In this document: positions 38,287 to 48,695 of the stretch, in pieces
Position numbering within the stretch: the stretch's first letter is position 1
Layout: the number at the start of each line of letters is the position of its first letter
Assembly (NCBI RefSeq): GCF_022539665.2
Contig: NC_081333.1
Location: 2,046,001-2,110,000 of the forward strand
Origin: Daphnia carinata
Lineage: Eukaryota > Arthropoda > Branchiopoda > Diplostraca > Daphniidae
Length of the DNA: 64,000 nucleotides
Direction of reading: 5' to 3'
Program-made: the position numbers and the translations under genes
The notes under the pieces: model-generated
What the model was told of the DNA's origin: nothing
The model's database searches: none
What the model saw: only the letters and a program-made list of their open reading frames with translations

Positions 38287-39113
38287 CGAGTATTTTTATG
38301 TCTGTATATTTTGATCAACAAACCTATAAACGAAACAAGGTTGAGAGTATTTATACAAGCCTTTAATGTACGGGTTTCATTTGCTCTATATTTACGTGAA
38401 CACCTAATTCAACTATAGAACTAACCCAATTTTTTTGGATGTTAAAGCCGATGGAGAGATTATCAATACTCTGCTGTCACCGAGTGCGTAAAAGAAACTA
38501 CTGAACACCGATCGGAAGGGAAGCAAACTTTCTCTATAAGAATGCTTTAACCAAGGTCGTTTGTCAAGAGCGGCTTTGCATCGGCGCGCGCCGCATCCTA
38601 AACTTCGCTAAAAGCAAGCAAGAAGCACCGACGTTAGGCAACGGTTTCTCCCATCCTTCCTTCGTTAAGTGTTTTTATAGTTGATTTTCGATAATACGCT
38701 TTGTTGCAGCTGCTGGTGTTCTATATACATCTGGGACATATCACGGGGCATCCGGCTTTCTCCAAAACAAAGAGCTTTGGCACCTAAAAATATAATACCC
38801 TGAAATTAAGTGAGATTAAGGCTAATGAAATCCAACAGGATTTATGGTACACATTGTATTGTTTTTTTAATCACTGTTTGCTCCTTTTGAATTCTATTGC
38901 TTTTGGGCAATTCAGCCGTTATTGACAAGTTTTTTCTTATTCCTATTTCATCTACTTTGTTATTCTGTTGCTTCCGATCATACTTATAGATTCTCATACG
39001 CACTCATTTTCATAAATTCTTGATAGGCTGATGGCACGCAGGTAGTATTAATATAATTTTTCAAGTAACTGTTTCTATCAATATCAGTAGTTAAAATTTG
39101 GAGAATTATACAA
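38287..39113. other. Intergenic, upstream of the EF-hand gene
   Basis: Presumed promoter and 5' UTR of the minus-strand EF-hand gene, then AT-rich spacer up to the tRNA-Gly gene. No further gene, RNA or repeat is recognised. Confidence 0.5.
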
Positions 39114-39184
39114 GCATCGATGGTTCAGTGGTAGAATGCTCGCCTGCCACGCGGGCGGCCCGGGTTCGATTCCCGGTCGATGCA
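39114..39184 (+). tRNA. tRNA-Gly (GCC)
   Basis: A complete cloverleaf of 71 bases including the discriminator. The 7-bp acceptor stem GCATCGA pairs with TCGATGC. The A box is TGGTTCAGTGGTAGAATGC and the anticodon arm CTCGC-CTGCCAC-GCGGG carries GCC. The B box is GGTTCGATTCC within a CCCGG/CCGGT T-arm. There is no intron, and a T-run (TTTTG) follows within a few bases, as expected for a Pol III terminator. Confidence 0.97.
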
Positions 39185-39477
39185 TTTTGTTACTTATGAG
39201 TTATTATTTTTCCTCAATGTTTTAGCATAACCTAATTATCTCTCTTACAAAGCAAAGCGTAATCAAATTTTCTGGCTGTTACGAAACTAAAATGGCAAAA
39301 AATAATCAAGTATGAATACCGAAATTGCATGTTTCACGATTACAAAATTCAGTGAGAATCAATGGTTGTGAAAACCAATTGGTTGTTGGAACCGTGTAGA
39401 ATGTTGAATAACTGGAGTTCCGTTCATTTACGTTCTTATTACTAACGTAGTTACATCGCTTGAAGCTACTATCGTAA

Positions 39478-39550
39478 GCCCGGCTAGCTCAGTCGGTAGA
39501 GCATGAGACTCTTAATCTCAGGGTCGTGGGTTCGAGCCCCACGTTGGGCG
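39478..39550 (+). tRNA. tRNA-Lys (CTT)
   Basis: A complete cloverleaf of 73 bases. The acceptor stem GCCCGGC pairs with GTTGGGC (two G-T pairs). The A box is TAGCTCAGTCGGTAGAGC, the anticodon loop in TGAGACTCTTAATCTCA gives CTT, and the B box is GGTTCGAGCCC. A Pol III T-run (CTTTTTC) follows at about 39556. It lies about 300 bases after the tRNA-Gly gene on the same strand. Confidence 0.97.
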
Positions 39551-40440
39551 GCTTGCTTTTTCTTGCGCATCTCTGTTTTGTACAGTCCAGTCATTAGTAC
39601 CTTCGTCAGTAAGTCCAGATTGTTAGAATAAGGCGATCCAATAACGATCGTTGCTATTTCTCTGTTATCTGCAAATGCGAGGAAAACTATGAATAAGGTA
39701 GGGGAAGGTTGGTGACGATTGCGTAACTCTGATTGCACTGTGTTTTGCTTTTAATTAATGATTCGTGTACTACTATGTTCTGATGACCGTTTAGAGTTAG
39801 TAATTAGAGCCTAAAACACACCTGTTAATTTTATTTGAAGTATTTCGCAAAACGCACTGTTGAAAGCAAACATTCATAATAATTTCCTTGAATATATCAG
39901 AAAACGTCGTTAGATGGCGTTGGTAGCAATTCATGACTGAGTCTTTGCACTTCTTCATTTTTTGTCCAAATTTCGAATTTCGCTTAAAATACATAATTTC
40001 GCTTCAGAACTGAATGCTTATCATGGAAATAAAATTTATTTTTCCATTTGCCTTATGGTTTTTTAATTAAAAATTTAAAAACAAAATAATTTGAAAAGTC
40101 GGGCTTATTCATTAGTCGGGCTTATTTATTAGCCGGGCTTAAATTTTGTTTCTGCAAAAATTTACACTCATCGGAATTGGTTGAATTTCTGTAATTAGAG
40201 CCAAATCTTGATTTGGATGATTACTTTAAATTTGTTTAAAAATATTTAATTTGTGACGGATAAAGTTTCTCGTAATGACCTTTGCGTCCACAAGAGGCGC
40301 ACTAAACCGTGGCTCATCGGGCGTTTTTTTTTCAGGCATATTTCTAGATTGGCTTAGCGCGTGCAGTCTGCCTTCCTCGCCCGATTTTGCTTTTTGACCT
40401 CGTGGCTTTGGTGATTTTTGGCGTTTAATTTACTCATTTT
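39551..40440. other. Intergenic with GTCGGGCTTA repeat
   Basis: No gene is seen. Near 40098-40142 the motif GTCGGGCTTATT occurs three times with slight variation, the same motif as the ends of the element at 5.7-6.0 kb and the copy at 50.97 kb. The rest is AT-rich. Confidence 0.5.
40098..40142. repeat. Triplicated GTCGGGCTTA motif (dispersed element end)
   Basis: Three near-copies of TCGGGCTTATT spaced about 16-18 bases apart. They are shared with the elements near 5.7-6.05 kb and 50.97 kb, so this is probably one end of a decayed dispersed element. Confidence 0.5.
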
Positions 40441-40636
40441 TCAACGCTTTTCAAGGTACGCTAATAGATAATAATTAATAGCTGATACTAATGTTTGAAT
40501 AATTTTGAGTTGGACAAATTTTGTTGTCTTCGAAAGATTAGGTGGTGGAAGTCGTACTTGCCATGAGGGAAGAAAAATAAAAATACTATTCGGGTTAGTA
40601 CATTCTAGTCTGGTTAATCCATAGTTATTAAACAGT

Positions 40637-42033
40637 TTGGAAAAGGACATTTTTCCATGGAATGCCCACAAGGAGGATGTGGGAGTCGACCATGTAGGTG
40701 TCATAAGGTGAATATGAGACTTGTATCTAGTTTTCTTTAACTAAAGTTTAGTGTTCATTTCCGATCAAGAAGTGGGCCATGTAGCAAGGGATTTTCCACA
40801 AGGAGTGGTCATTGGTGGCAGCAAGTGTTACAAGGTAAACATCAATTGTATCTTCACAAAAAATATTTTATGTTCCAGTGTTCATTGTCTTACCCCTAGT
40901 GTCATGAAGTTGGCCACACCTCGAAAGGCTGTACGAATCTATTCGTGAATTGACGAAAAACGGAAAGCCGCGTGAACAATACATTCCGGAAGCTGTGACA
41001 TGCGTCGAGAAGAAACTGTTTAAGTGGGATCGTCTATGGGGAACGCTTTAACAATTTTGATAAAGTCGTTCTTCATCGAACCCAGATAAGCCATTTTTCG
41101 AAATCGTATTTTATGATTTGAAAATATCTATTGGGTTTGCTTAAGGTTACAGGAAAAGATGTACCTCAATACATAACATCACTCGAAGAAGCCGGCCTGC
41201 GCCCACTACTACTTCAAAACATTAAGAATTTCTGGCTTCATAAAACCAACACCTGTACAGAAAGCTTCAGTTGCAGTTATTCTTGCCAAAAGAGATTTGT
41301 TTGCTTGTGCTGTCACGGGCTCCGGCAAAACGGTATTCCAATTAATTAACGCTGTGTAATTTTGAAACCTTGATGCCCTCGTACTAACTTGATTCGAATG
41401 GGTCGGTATGAACCGGGTAAGTTGAGGTAAAAATAATTTTGAGTGGGTACTTCGGTGATTACGACTGCTAAAAGGTCCACTTGCATCTCAGATACTCAAG
41501 AAACCCTTCGTGACATTCGTTGATTAAATCATCAAAAATTTCACATTTCTTCACATAGGCGGCGTACTTGGTACCGGTTATGAACATATTGTTAGAACAA
41601 GGTGTTGCTGGTGCGTCCCCGCCATGGTTCAAAAGCCAGAAGTTGTAATTGTCGCACTCACTCGTGAATTTTCGATTCGAATTCACCGCGGGTCTTTTAA
41701 ATTCTCCTACAATTCGGTTTTAAAATCTGTCACTATATATGAAGGAACTGCCACGAGCCATCAGCGGTCAAATCTTCAAGCTGGGTGCAATACTCTTGTC
41801 GCGACCGCGGGGCGCCTCAAGGATTTTCTCGACCGTGGAGTATTTTACTTCTCGACGGCCAGGTTTTTAATTTTGGACGAAGCTGATCGAATGCTTTATG
41901 GGTTTCGGTCCCGATATTGAAAAAATTGCCAACCATCCAACGATGCCTCCGAAAGTATGTTCTCGATGGCTTTTGAGTATGAGATTTGATTGATGTAATG
42001 CTATTTGTTTCTCTGTAGGGAATCCGTCATGTT
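40637..42033 (+). pseudogene. Broken vasa-like DEAD-box helicase (intron-containing relic)
   Basis: Order of remnants: three CCHC-type knuckle pieces on separate exons (GHFSMECPQGG near 40640-40700, EVGHVARDFPQG at 40770-40833, CHEVGHTSKGC at 40900-40935), then NGKPREQYIPEA, NNFDKVVLH, a Q motif with TPVQK, Walker A AVTGSGKT (41330), NILLEQGVAGAS, VQKPEVVIVALTRE, TAGR, and LDEADRML (about 41870-41893). The frame shifts at least four times (near 41030, 41230, 41620, 41895), and motifs Ia (PTRE) and Ib (TPGR) are altered. Several GT/AG intron borders survive, for example the GTATGT donor after MPPK (41951). This is therefore a DNA-level duplicate rather than a reverse-transcribed copy. The helicase C-terminal domain is missing: sequence switches to POLD1 near 42030-42036. 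Confidence 0.8.
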
Positions 42034-43769
42034 TGTATGTTTACGGTTTCACTGGCGCCCAAGTCGGAAAATTGCCTTGTCTGGAAATTTCGCAAAGTGT
42101 GACGGCTTTTGGCAGAACTATGATTGGAAAACAAGAGAGGATGTGGAGTCTAAATTTTGCGTCGAGAATGGCTATGCCCATGACGCCAAAGTAATGTCCC
42201 TGGATTGTGAATAATTATTTGCAGAAGTACTGACTAATGGATTTTCTTTTAATTTAATATCACGTCAGGTAATCTATGGTAACACAGATTCCGCAATGGT
42301 GAAATTCGGTGTACCCACGGTGGCCGAAGCCATGGAATAAGGCCGAGAAGCTGCCGCATTTGTGTCGGCAAAATTTGTCAAACCCATTAATTTGGAATTG
42401 GGAAAAGTCTATTACCCCTATTTATTGATCAACAGAAAGAGGTAATTACGGTTCTGATTTACAGAGACTTGTTAGATGAGATACCAGTTGTACTGACTGT
42501 TACTGTCTTCACAGGTATGCAGGATTGTATTGGACCAAAGCTGAAAAGTTTGACAAAATGGATTGTAAGGGTATAGAAACCGTTCGTCGTGATAATTGTC
42601 AACTCGTTGCCAATCTTATCAATAGCTGTCTGCAGAAAATTTTGATGGAGCGGTAAACAAAAAGTCATCAATTTCAGTATTCGAAGTTTGAGGGTTTGAT
42701 ATTTTCTTTTAGAGACCCGGATGGAGCCTTGGAATACGCCAAACAAACAATTTCCGACTTGCTGTGCAACAAAATCGATATCTCACTTCTGGTGATTACC
42801 AAGGTAGAGCGTTACTATGTTTTCGAATACTGTGATTTCATCCGTTTGCCTTCTTTATAAAAAAAGGAACTGACTAAAACAGATAAAGACTACGCCAGCA
42901 AACAGGCACGTGTGGAACTAGCTCACAAGATGCGTAAGCGAGATGCTGGTACAACCCCAAAGTTAGGGGATCGAATTCCGTATATCATTCTCGCAGCTGC
43001 TAAAAATACACCAGCCTACCTCAAGGTTCGTCTTTGGATTTCAAATTTCTCATGAACTATTAAGTTTTCATACGTCTTCTTTAGGCGGAAGACCCGATTT
43101 TTGTCCTGGAACACAGCGTACCCTATTGATGCCCAATACTATTTGGAAAAGCTTTCAAAACCCCTTGCTTGGATTTTTGAACCCATACTTGGATCTAAAG
43201 CGAAATCATTGTTGCTACGTAAACACGGACTCATCGCATTTATCTGCTTGGCATAATTTAACCGTTTGTATTCCGTATTGTAGATGGTTACCATACCCGG
43301 ACGCCTTCAGTTGTTACTTCAACAATTGGTGGATTGGCTAGCTTTACCACCAAAGTAGTCCAAAGTTTGTGTTGGATGCAAAACCGTCCTTCCAGACGAT
43401 AGTGCTGTATGCAAGTAAGTCTAATTTCTGCCTAACTCGGCGATGTTTGTTAAAATTACTGTTCCAATTAAACAGATTTTGCATGCCGAAAGAATCGGAG
43501 TTCTACCAGAAGAAAATTGGCCAACTTTATGCTATCGAAGAGAAGTTTAATCGTTTATGGACAGAATTTCAACGGTGCCGGGGAAATCTCAACGAAGAGA
43601 TTCTTTGTTCCAAGTAAATAGTTTGAGTGATATCATAATCATGTTACATACTTCATACTAATCATTTGTCACAATTAGCCGAGATTGCCCCATCTTTTAT
43701 ATGAGGACAAAAGTTAGAAAAGATCTCACGGAACAGGATAAACTTATGAAAAGATTCGGCCTACCCTGA
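42034..43769 (+). pseudogene. Broken 3' half of DNA polymerase delta catalytic subunit
   Basis: Begins inside the POLD1 motif [17 protein letters not shown] and runs to the natural-looking C terminus KLMKRFGLP followed by TGA (43767-43769). Recognisable in order are VIYGNTDSAMVKFGVPT (polymerase motif, YGDTDS in active enzymes), [76 protein letters not shown], a CysA zinc module (CVGC...AVC near 43370-43415), and a CysB region where the first Cys is Phe (WTEFQRC) before [16 protein letters not shown]. There is an in-frame stop (GVPTVAEAME then TAA, about 42338), frameshifts near 42140 and after 43130, and loss of the catalytic Asp (GDTDS to GNTDS). Introns with GT/AG borders are retained. The exonuclease and N-terminal half are absent. 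Confidence 0.85.
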
Positions 43770-43879
43770 CAACCTACCGCTCTCGTCAATGATGGTGCAT
43801 ACAGGTAATGGTTTGGCTGCTGTAAAATAGATTGAAAACAATAAATTACACGACTCCTTGTTCAGTAAGTTCCCCATAA

Positions 43880-45150
43880 CCAAAAGATTTTAATAAAAAT
43901 TGTGTATAGCATCGTAAGAGTCTCGGAGGGAGTAGGCGGTAAAATGCGTGATCTCATGTAATTCCGTATTTTGAAAAACGAATGTTGATGGCATTAGTAA
44001 GTAGATGTAATAATAACGCACAATTAAAGTCGTATTTGTCAAACAAAATATTTGCTTTAGTCTCGTAGAGGGCTAGTCGCTAGGTGGCCCATGTGCTTTG
44101 CTGAGCTGCTGATGGCAACATTTAACATGTCGTCGTAGCGGCTGGTTATATCACGGCAGCCGAACGTGGCAGACCTTCCTTTTTGTAGGCGAAATTCAAG
44201 GGAGGAACTGCAAATGCTCGGCGCCATCTTGTACGAACGATGTGGTCTGGCGAACACCTTGCTAAGGTGACCATGCATTACCTTCGAGAGTATTTAAGGT
44301 ATACCATTTACTTGCTTTGTAAAAGCTAGGTTTTTAACTTGTGCATCATAACGATTTTGAATTGGGTAAGTTGTAAGTCGGTAGATTTGGTCCGCAGTTT
44401 CCCGGATACCAGCATCCTGCTTCGCGAGAACTACTCTACGTTGTTCTGGGAGGGCTTAGACGAACATCTGAATCCGATTTTGAAGAAGTCTTGCATCGAT
44501 GGACACTGACGAAATATAGGTGAAATAGCTAATTTGTTTTATTAGCAAGGTTCATTTGTGTTCCAACTCATTTTATTTTTCAGGAAGCTCCACATGAATG
44601 TTGGGTATTTTGTCATAAGTAGAATACAGAAAGATTCTGTAGTAGTAGATCTCTTTAGTTGGGTACTGAAATCGGTTGTGGTATGTCTGGGGTTCGATGG
44701 GGTCTCAGTTGCATTTGATCCTACTTGTTATTTACCACTGCCAATGCCAGTCGAAAAGGAAGTACCAGTTGACCTGTATCTGGCTTACATGGATCTTTTA
44801 GCAGAAAGTTTTCTGCTTTCAAGGGATTTGAAGAGTTTGCAAAATATTATGTCTCTAGGATTCCACAGTTTTACGTAATTCAATTGACAAGAAATTTATA
44901 CTAATTCTTGTTTTATTTTTCTAAAGGCAGATTCGTAATTATAAAGAATTGTGAAAGAAAATTGACGGAGGCTCAGTGCCAAAAAAATTATGGTAGTTGG
45001 AATGATTACCGAAGTTCTTCGGATTCGTTTATTTCACGCGTTATGGTATTTAAAGAAAATAAACGTGTACCTGGACCCCTTTGTATCTGTGACCCGATTT
45101 CCTCTTCACTTGTGATAATTCTGCAGCGGGTCATGCAGATACTGTGATCA
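43880..45150 (+). pseudogene. Unrecognised gene relics downstream of POLD1 fragment
   Basis: Several coding-like plus-strand pieces occur, separated by intron-like DNA and broken by stops: SREELQMLGAILYERCGLAN (about 44190-44255), FPDTSILLRENYSTLFWEGL (about 44401-44460), a longer piece 44585-44878 (including PMPVEKEVPVDLYLAYMDLL), and KLTEAQCQKNYGSWNDYRSS (about 44955-45020). I do not recognise the parent gene or genes. Since their order and spacing resemble exons, this is probably a further captured or duplicated host gene, now decayed. Confidence 0.4.
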
Positions 45151-47400
45151 GCATACAGAGAAGATTAAAAGTGCGCTGCCCGGAAAGCAAAATTGGGGTA
45201 AAAGAAAAAAACTTATTCCAACTAGTAAGCCATTTCCAAATTCAACCAACAAAAAGGTACACAGTGAGATTTGCTTAACAATTATGTTTCTTTAATTGAT
45301 TTTAAAATTAGGAAAAGGTGGAAGGAAAAACTTCGTTCTCAGGTAGTTTTTTTAGTTAAAGGACTTTTTGTGCAAATTCATTTTTGAAATTGTTTACTTC
45401 ATTTTCGAATGGTTCCGTTCACATTTGTTGTTCATGTGAGATGTTATATTTACCAGTTACTGCATTATATTTACCACTATTGCAAGATGTTTGTTTAGGA
45501 ATTACTACTGTTTTGTTTATCTGGTATGTAGTGTGGGAGTCCATCTGGAATTGCTGGTCTGCAGTAAATTTGTCAGGTATATGTTAACTTTCATCAGCAA
45601 AATGTTCTGCACTAATTGTGTTTGGTTTTCTTGGTATAGGTTAGGTGATGAAGATCAATGAATCAGAAAATGTTTTGCATGGGTGGTGAATGTTCTGACA
45701 GTTTTAACAGTTGTGATGTGGTGTATTTCACTTCCACGCATCATGGTATTTTTATCTATCAGTTGAATTGTAAGGTTAATTTTCTGTTCGTGTAACCTCA
45801 TTTCCTCTTGACTCATCTAGTAGAAGTTGGTGACCTGATACAATGAACATGGAAAAATCACCTGCGCCCACGTTGACGATGATACTTGTACCGAAGTGCT
45901 GGAAACTAAAATTAATTTTTTTTACAATCTGGTTTCAGGCTTTCTTTATAATTTTTTCAATAGTTTTGCGTTTATTGATGAGTCCGCAGGCTCTTAGCTT
46001 ATTTCCTCCTTTAGATACCGCCTGTCGACGATTTGACAGCCTCACACAATTAAAGAACGTATGCCAAAAAGCAATTGATTCAATCTAATGTATGCAATGT
46101 ATACTAATTACACCATTCAAAACAATATTCCAGGCCAAAGTGAGCTCCTCCGAGCAGAAAAGTGACGGCGTATCCATTTAATTGAAAATCGGCACAAGAT
46201 AACGCACAATTGGTGTCCTTGTCTCAATGGAGAAATTTTGCCGTGGAACTTATAACCGAAATACCATTGCAGCTGTTCAAAAAAAGAAGTGTATTATCAT
46301 ACAGATGTTGACTACCTAACAATCCAGAGATACGTCAACTTGCGAAATTTATAGATGTGTGTGAAGCGCAATCAGCATCCTTGTTGAACTGTGAACCCAA
46401 ATCATGTATTTTCCTAGAAATATCTGGGTTCTGGATAAATAAATAAAAGACAGTGAAAAAATCGGGCTCAAAATCATGTTAAATGGCTATATTTTAAAAA
46501 TGCCGTTCGTGGTTTTGGTCGCTGTATTTGTTATAATAAAATTGAAATGGTAGTAGCCAATATGGGGGTGGGTGGGCGGTTGTGATTCACGCTCCAAAAG
46601 TATGTTTAAAGAGTTCACATCAGTGCAGTTCCCGTCTCAAAAAGCAAGATTTTCAACTTTGATGAATTTTTCGGTTGTTAATTGGAAAACAAGATGACGC
46701 TGCTGTGCCACTATTTACTTGCTGAGTATGTGGGAGCGGTGAAAGCTGTGTTCGAAAGTTTCTGTTAAATATGTCATATTCCAATGGAAAACTTAAGAAA
46801 ATCTAATGGTGCTTCTGTACGTTTTCATCCCTGAGTGTGTTTTAGAAGTGAAGCCCACAGAATGCTTGGTGTTTATGGTACATGTCTTGTAATCACCTGT
46901 GTCAGCTGTCAAACCAGAAAACTATTAGCACCCTGCTATGTTGCATTCATCAAACTATACCAGTGCTCATTGAGAGGTATAAGACTAATGTTTTGTTATC
47001 AGAATCTCATTGACGGATTTTGCTTTTAAGGTTTAGCTCATGAAACTTTATTTGTAAAGAATACTTCCCGTTGAGGAATGTCACCAAAGATGCAAATCCT
47101 ATGGGTAGGAATTCCGTAATATTGTTCTTCTACTCTTTAACCACTCATGGTCCCCTGTCAATCGTGATCTGAGTGGTGCACCATATTCATCTTCGTTGCA
47201 GTGTCAACTGTAATGACAGTCATTTTCGCAGTTGTAATCTCTACTTAGCCTACCAACGGACACAGACATGTACCTCAACACAATTTCTGCTGGTATTTTG
47301 AATTTTTCTTATGCCTCATATAATTTGCTTTTTTATTTCAATTGAACATTCAACCATAGAATTGCCAACTCTTAGCTGTCTGCTGCCTATTTGCTGGCCC
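45151..47400. other. Gene-poor decayed DNA
   Basis: Short open pieces (for example 45843-46088) lack recognisable motifs or consistent splice sites. This probably continues the degenerate region to its left. No RNA gene, repeat or complete ORF can be supported. Confidence 0.4.
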
Positions 47401-47520
47401 TACAGTCTTTCTAGCCATCGGACAGCAGAAGTAAGTCAAATTGCTTTCAACATTTGGTTACAACAACTATCTTATATTTCCCACTAACCAGTTCTTTTTC
47501 TTTACTTTTACGATTTAGAA

Positions 47521-47775
47521 CAAAGCCTTCTTCGTCTTCGCCACGCCCGTCGTCCCGTCTTCGCATCGCCCGTCGCCCCGTCTTCGCCTCGCCCGTCGCC
47601 CCGCCCCTTCTTCGCCTCGTGGTCGCGCCGTCTTCACCTCGTCCGTCGCCCCTTCTTCGCCTCGCCCGTCGTCCCGTCTCCGCCTCGCCCATCGCCCCGT
47701 CTTCGCCTCGTGGCCACGTCGTCTTCGCCTCCCCTATCGCCCCTTCGTCACCTCGTGGTCGCCTCGTCTTCGTGG
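47521..47775. repeat. GC-rich minisatellite, imperfect CTTCGCCTCGYCCGTCGCCC units
   Basis: About ten imperfect copies of a roughly 24-27-bp unit built from CTTCGCCTCG and CCCGTCGCCCCGT blocks form a sharp GC island in AT-rich DNA. Both strands stay open (Arg/Gly/Glu-rich on minus, Ser/Arg/Pro-rich on plus) purely because of the repeat. It lies about 45 bases left of the MITE. Confidence 0.75.
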
Positions 47776-47819
47776 TATGGTTGTGTTTTATTTTATGTTG
47801 TATTATGTCTTGCAAATTA

Positions 47820-48130
47820 ACCCGTTGGCTGCCACCCTCCCGCTTTGATCCCCTTTTTTTTGTAGCTTGACAGGGACGGGCCGCGCTGTTCTGCTCCATG
47901 GTCTATCTGCCATGGGGTGGAGCAGCGCCACTGCCCAAGATTGGCCGAATGGCCCCAAAGGCAATGCACCACAGGGAATCCCTTGATCGAGACGGCGATG
48001 TAGACCTGGGATGTGCATTTCCGTAAAGGTCTCATCGCCGTCTCAGCCCGGCCCACGCGGCCCCCTTGGTCGCTATCCCTTTGATAGCGACAGTAGCAAT
48101 TGTAGATAAGTGGCGTGGCAGCCAACGGGT
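47820..48130. mobile_element. 311-bp MITE with 16-bp perfect TIRs and TA duplication
   Basis: The ends are ACCCGTTGGCTGCCAC (47820-47835) and its exact reverse complement (48115-48130). Each is flanked by TA (47818-47819 and 48131-48132), the target-site duplication typical of Tc1/mariner-type transposition. It contains no transposase. The interior is unusually folded: a near-perfect 12-bp stem extended to about 18 bp (47989-48044), a perfect 8-bp hairpin (48070-48077 with 48083-48090), and an imperfect GC-rich hairpin (about 47884-47930). The perfect TIRs suggest fairly recent insertion. Confidence 0.85.
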
Positions 48131-48279
48131 TAGTTTTAAGTGTATTTGTGTATGTGTTGTATGTTGTGTACTATATTTTGAAATGAATGTAAAAGTGGTG
48201 GATATGTGGGTGGAAGGAGGGACAATAAAAACGATTTTATACTATTTACGTTTTGTATTTATTATTTAGCTATACGTTA

Positions 48280-48355
48280 GCTGATATGGGGATCGAACCC
48301 TAGTACTCTAGCGTGACAACCACACGCTTTACCATTATTCCAACCATGAACTTAT
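48280..48355 (-). repeat. tRNA-like relic (SINE head)
   Basis: On the minus strand there is a recognisable A-box-like segment (TGGAATAATGGTAAAGC), a perfect 5-bp anticodon stem GCGTG/CACGC, and a good B box (GGTTCGATCCC; 48289-48299 on plus). The acceptor stem does not pair and the base before the anticodon is G instead of T, so it is not a functional tRNA. It is probably a tRNA-derived SINE or decayed tRNA. Confidence 0.5.
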
Positions 48356-48437
48356 GAACAACTAACGTGCATTCAATAATAAGCTAATGTGAATTGCATA
48401 TCTATATAGGTATCACAATCCTAAACAATATTAACAA

Positions 48438-48535
48438 GAGCAGCTATGGCATAACAGTAGTATGCTGGCCTGCGACGCAAGAAGTCTGTGGTTCGACACC
48501 CATATGAATTAATGTATAGCGGAAATTAAAAAAAA
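48438..48535 (+). repeat. tRNA-Gly-like SINE relic with A-tail
   Basis: The segment aligns along its length with the tRNA-Gly gene at 39114: A box TGGCATAACAGTAGTATGC, GGCCTGCGACGC in the anticodon arm, and B box GGTTCGACACC (48490-48500). The acceptor and T stems no longer pair. An A-run (about 48528-48537) follows, as in retroposed SINEs. It lies opposite in orientation to the tRNA-like relic at 48280-48355. Confidence 0.55.
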
Positions 48536-48695
48536 AAGTTGATAAACGTAATGTGTGAACACAGCTAACACAGAAAATGAAAGAAACAAATTTTGCAAAA
48601 AATATTTTATAAAAAAAATTTTATTGACAATTCTCTGCACATTACAATTATTTTTGCAACTTTAAAAAGGCACAATAGCCCTTTCAAAAGTTGCC

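Noticed and set aside
40637-43769. A functional vasa-POLD1 fusion gene
   Set aside because: There are multiple frameshifts, an in-frame stop, and loss of the polymerase catalytic Asp and a zinc ligand; it cannot encode either activity.
47521-47775. CRISPR-like array
   Set aside because: The units are contiguous and imperfect with no unique spacers, and the window is eukaryotic nuclear DNA.
47447-47899. 150-residue Arg/Gly/Glu-rich minus-strand protein
   Set aside because: The frame exists only because the underlying minisatellite unit keeps both strands open; it has no conserved domain.
48280-48355. Functional tRNA on the minus strand
   Set aside because: The acceptor stem does not pair and the base before the anticodon is wrong; listed as a relic instead.
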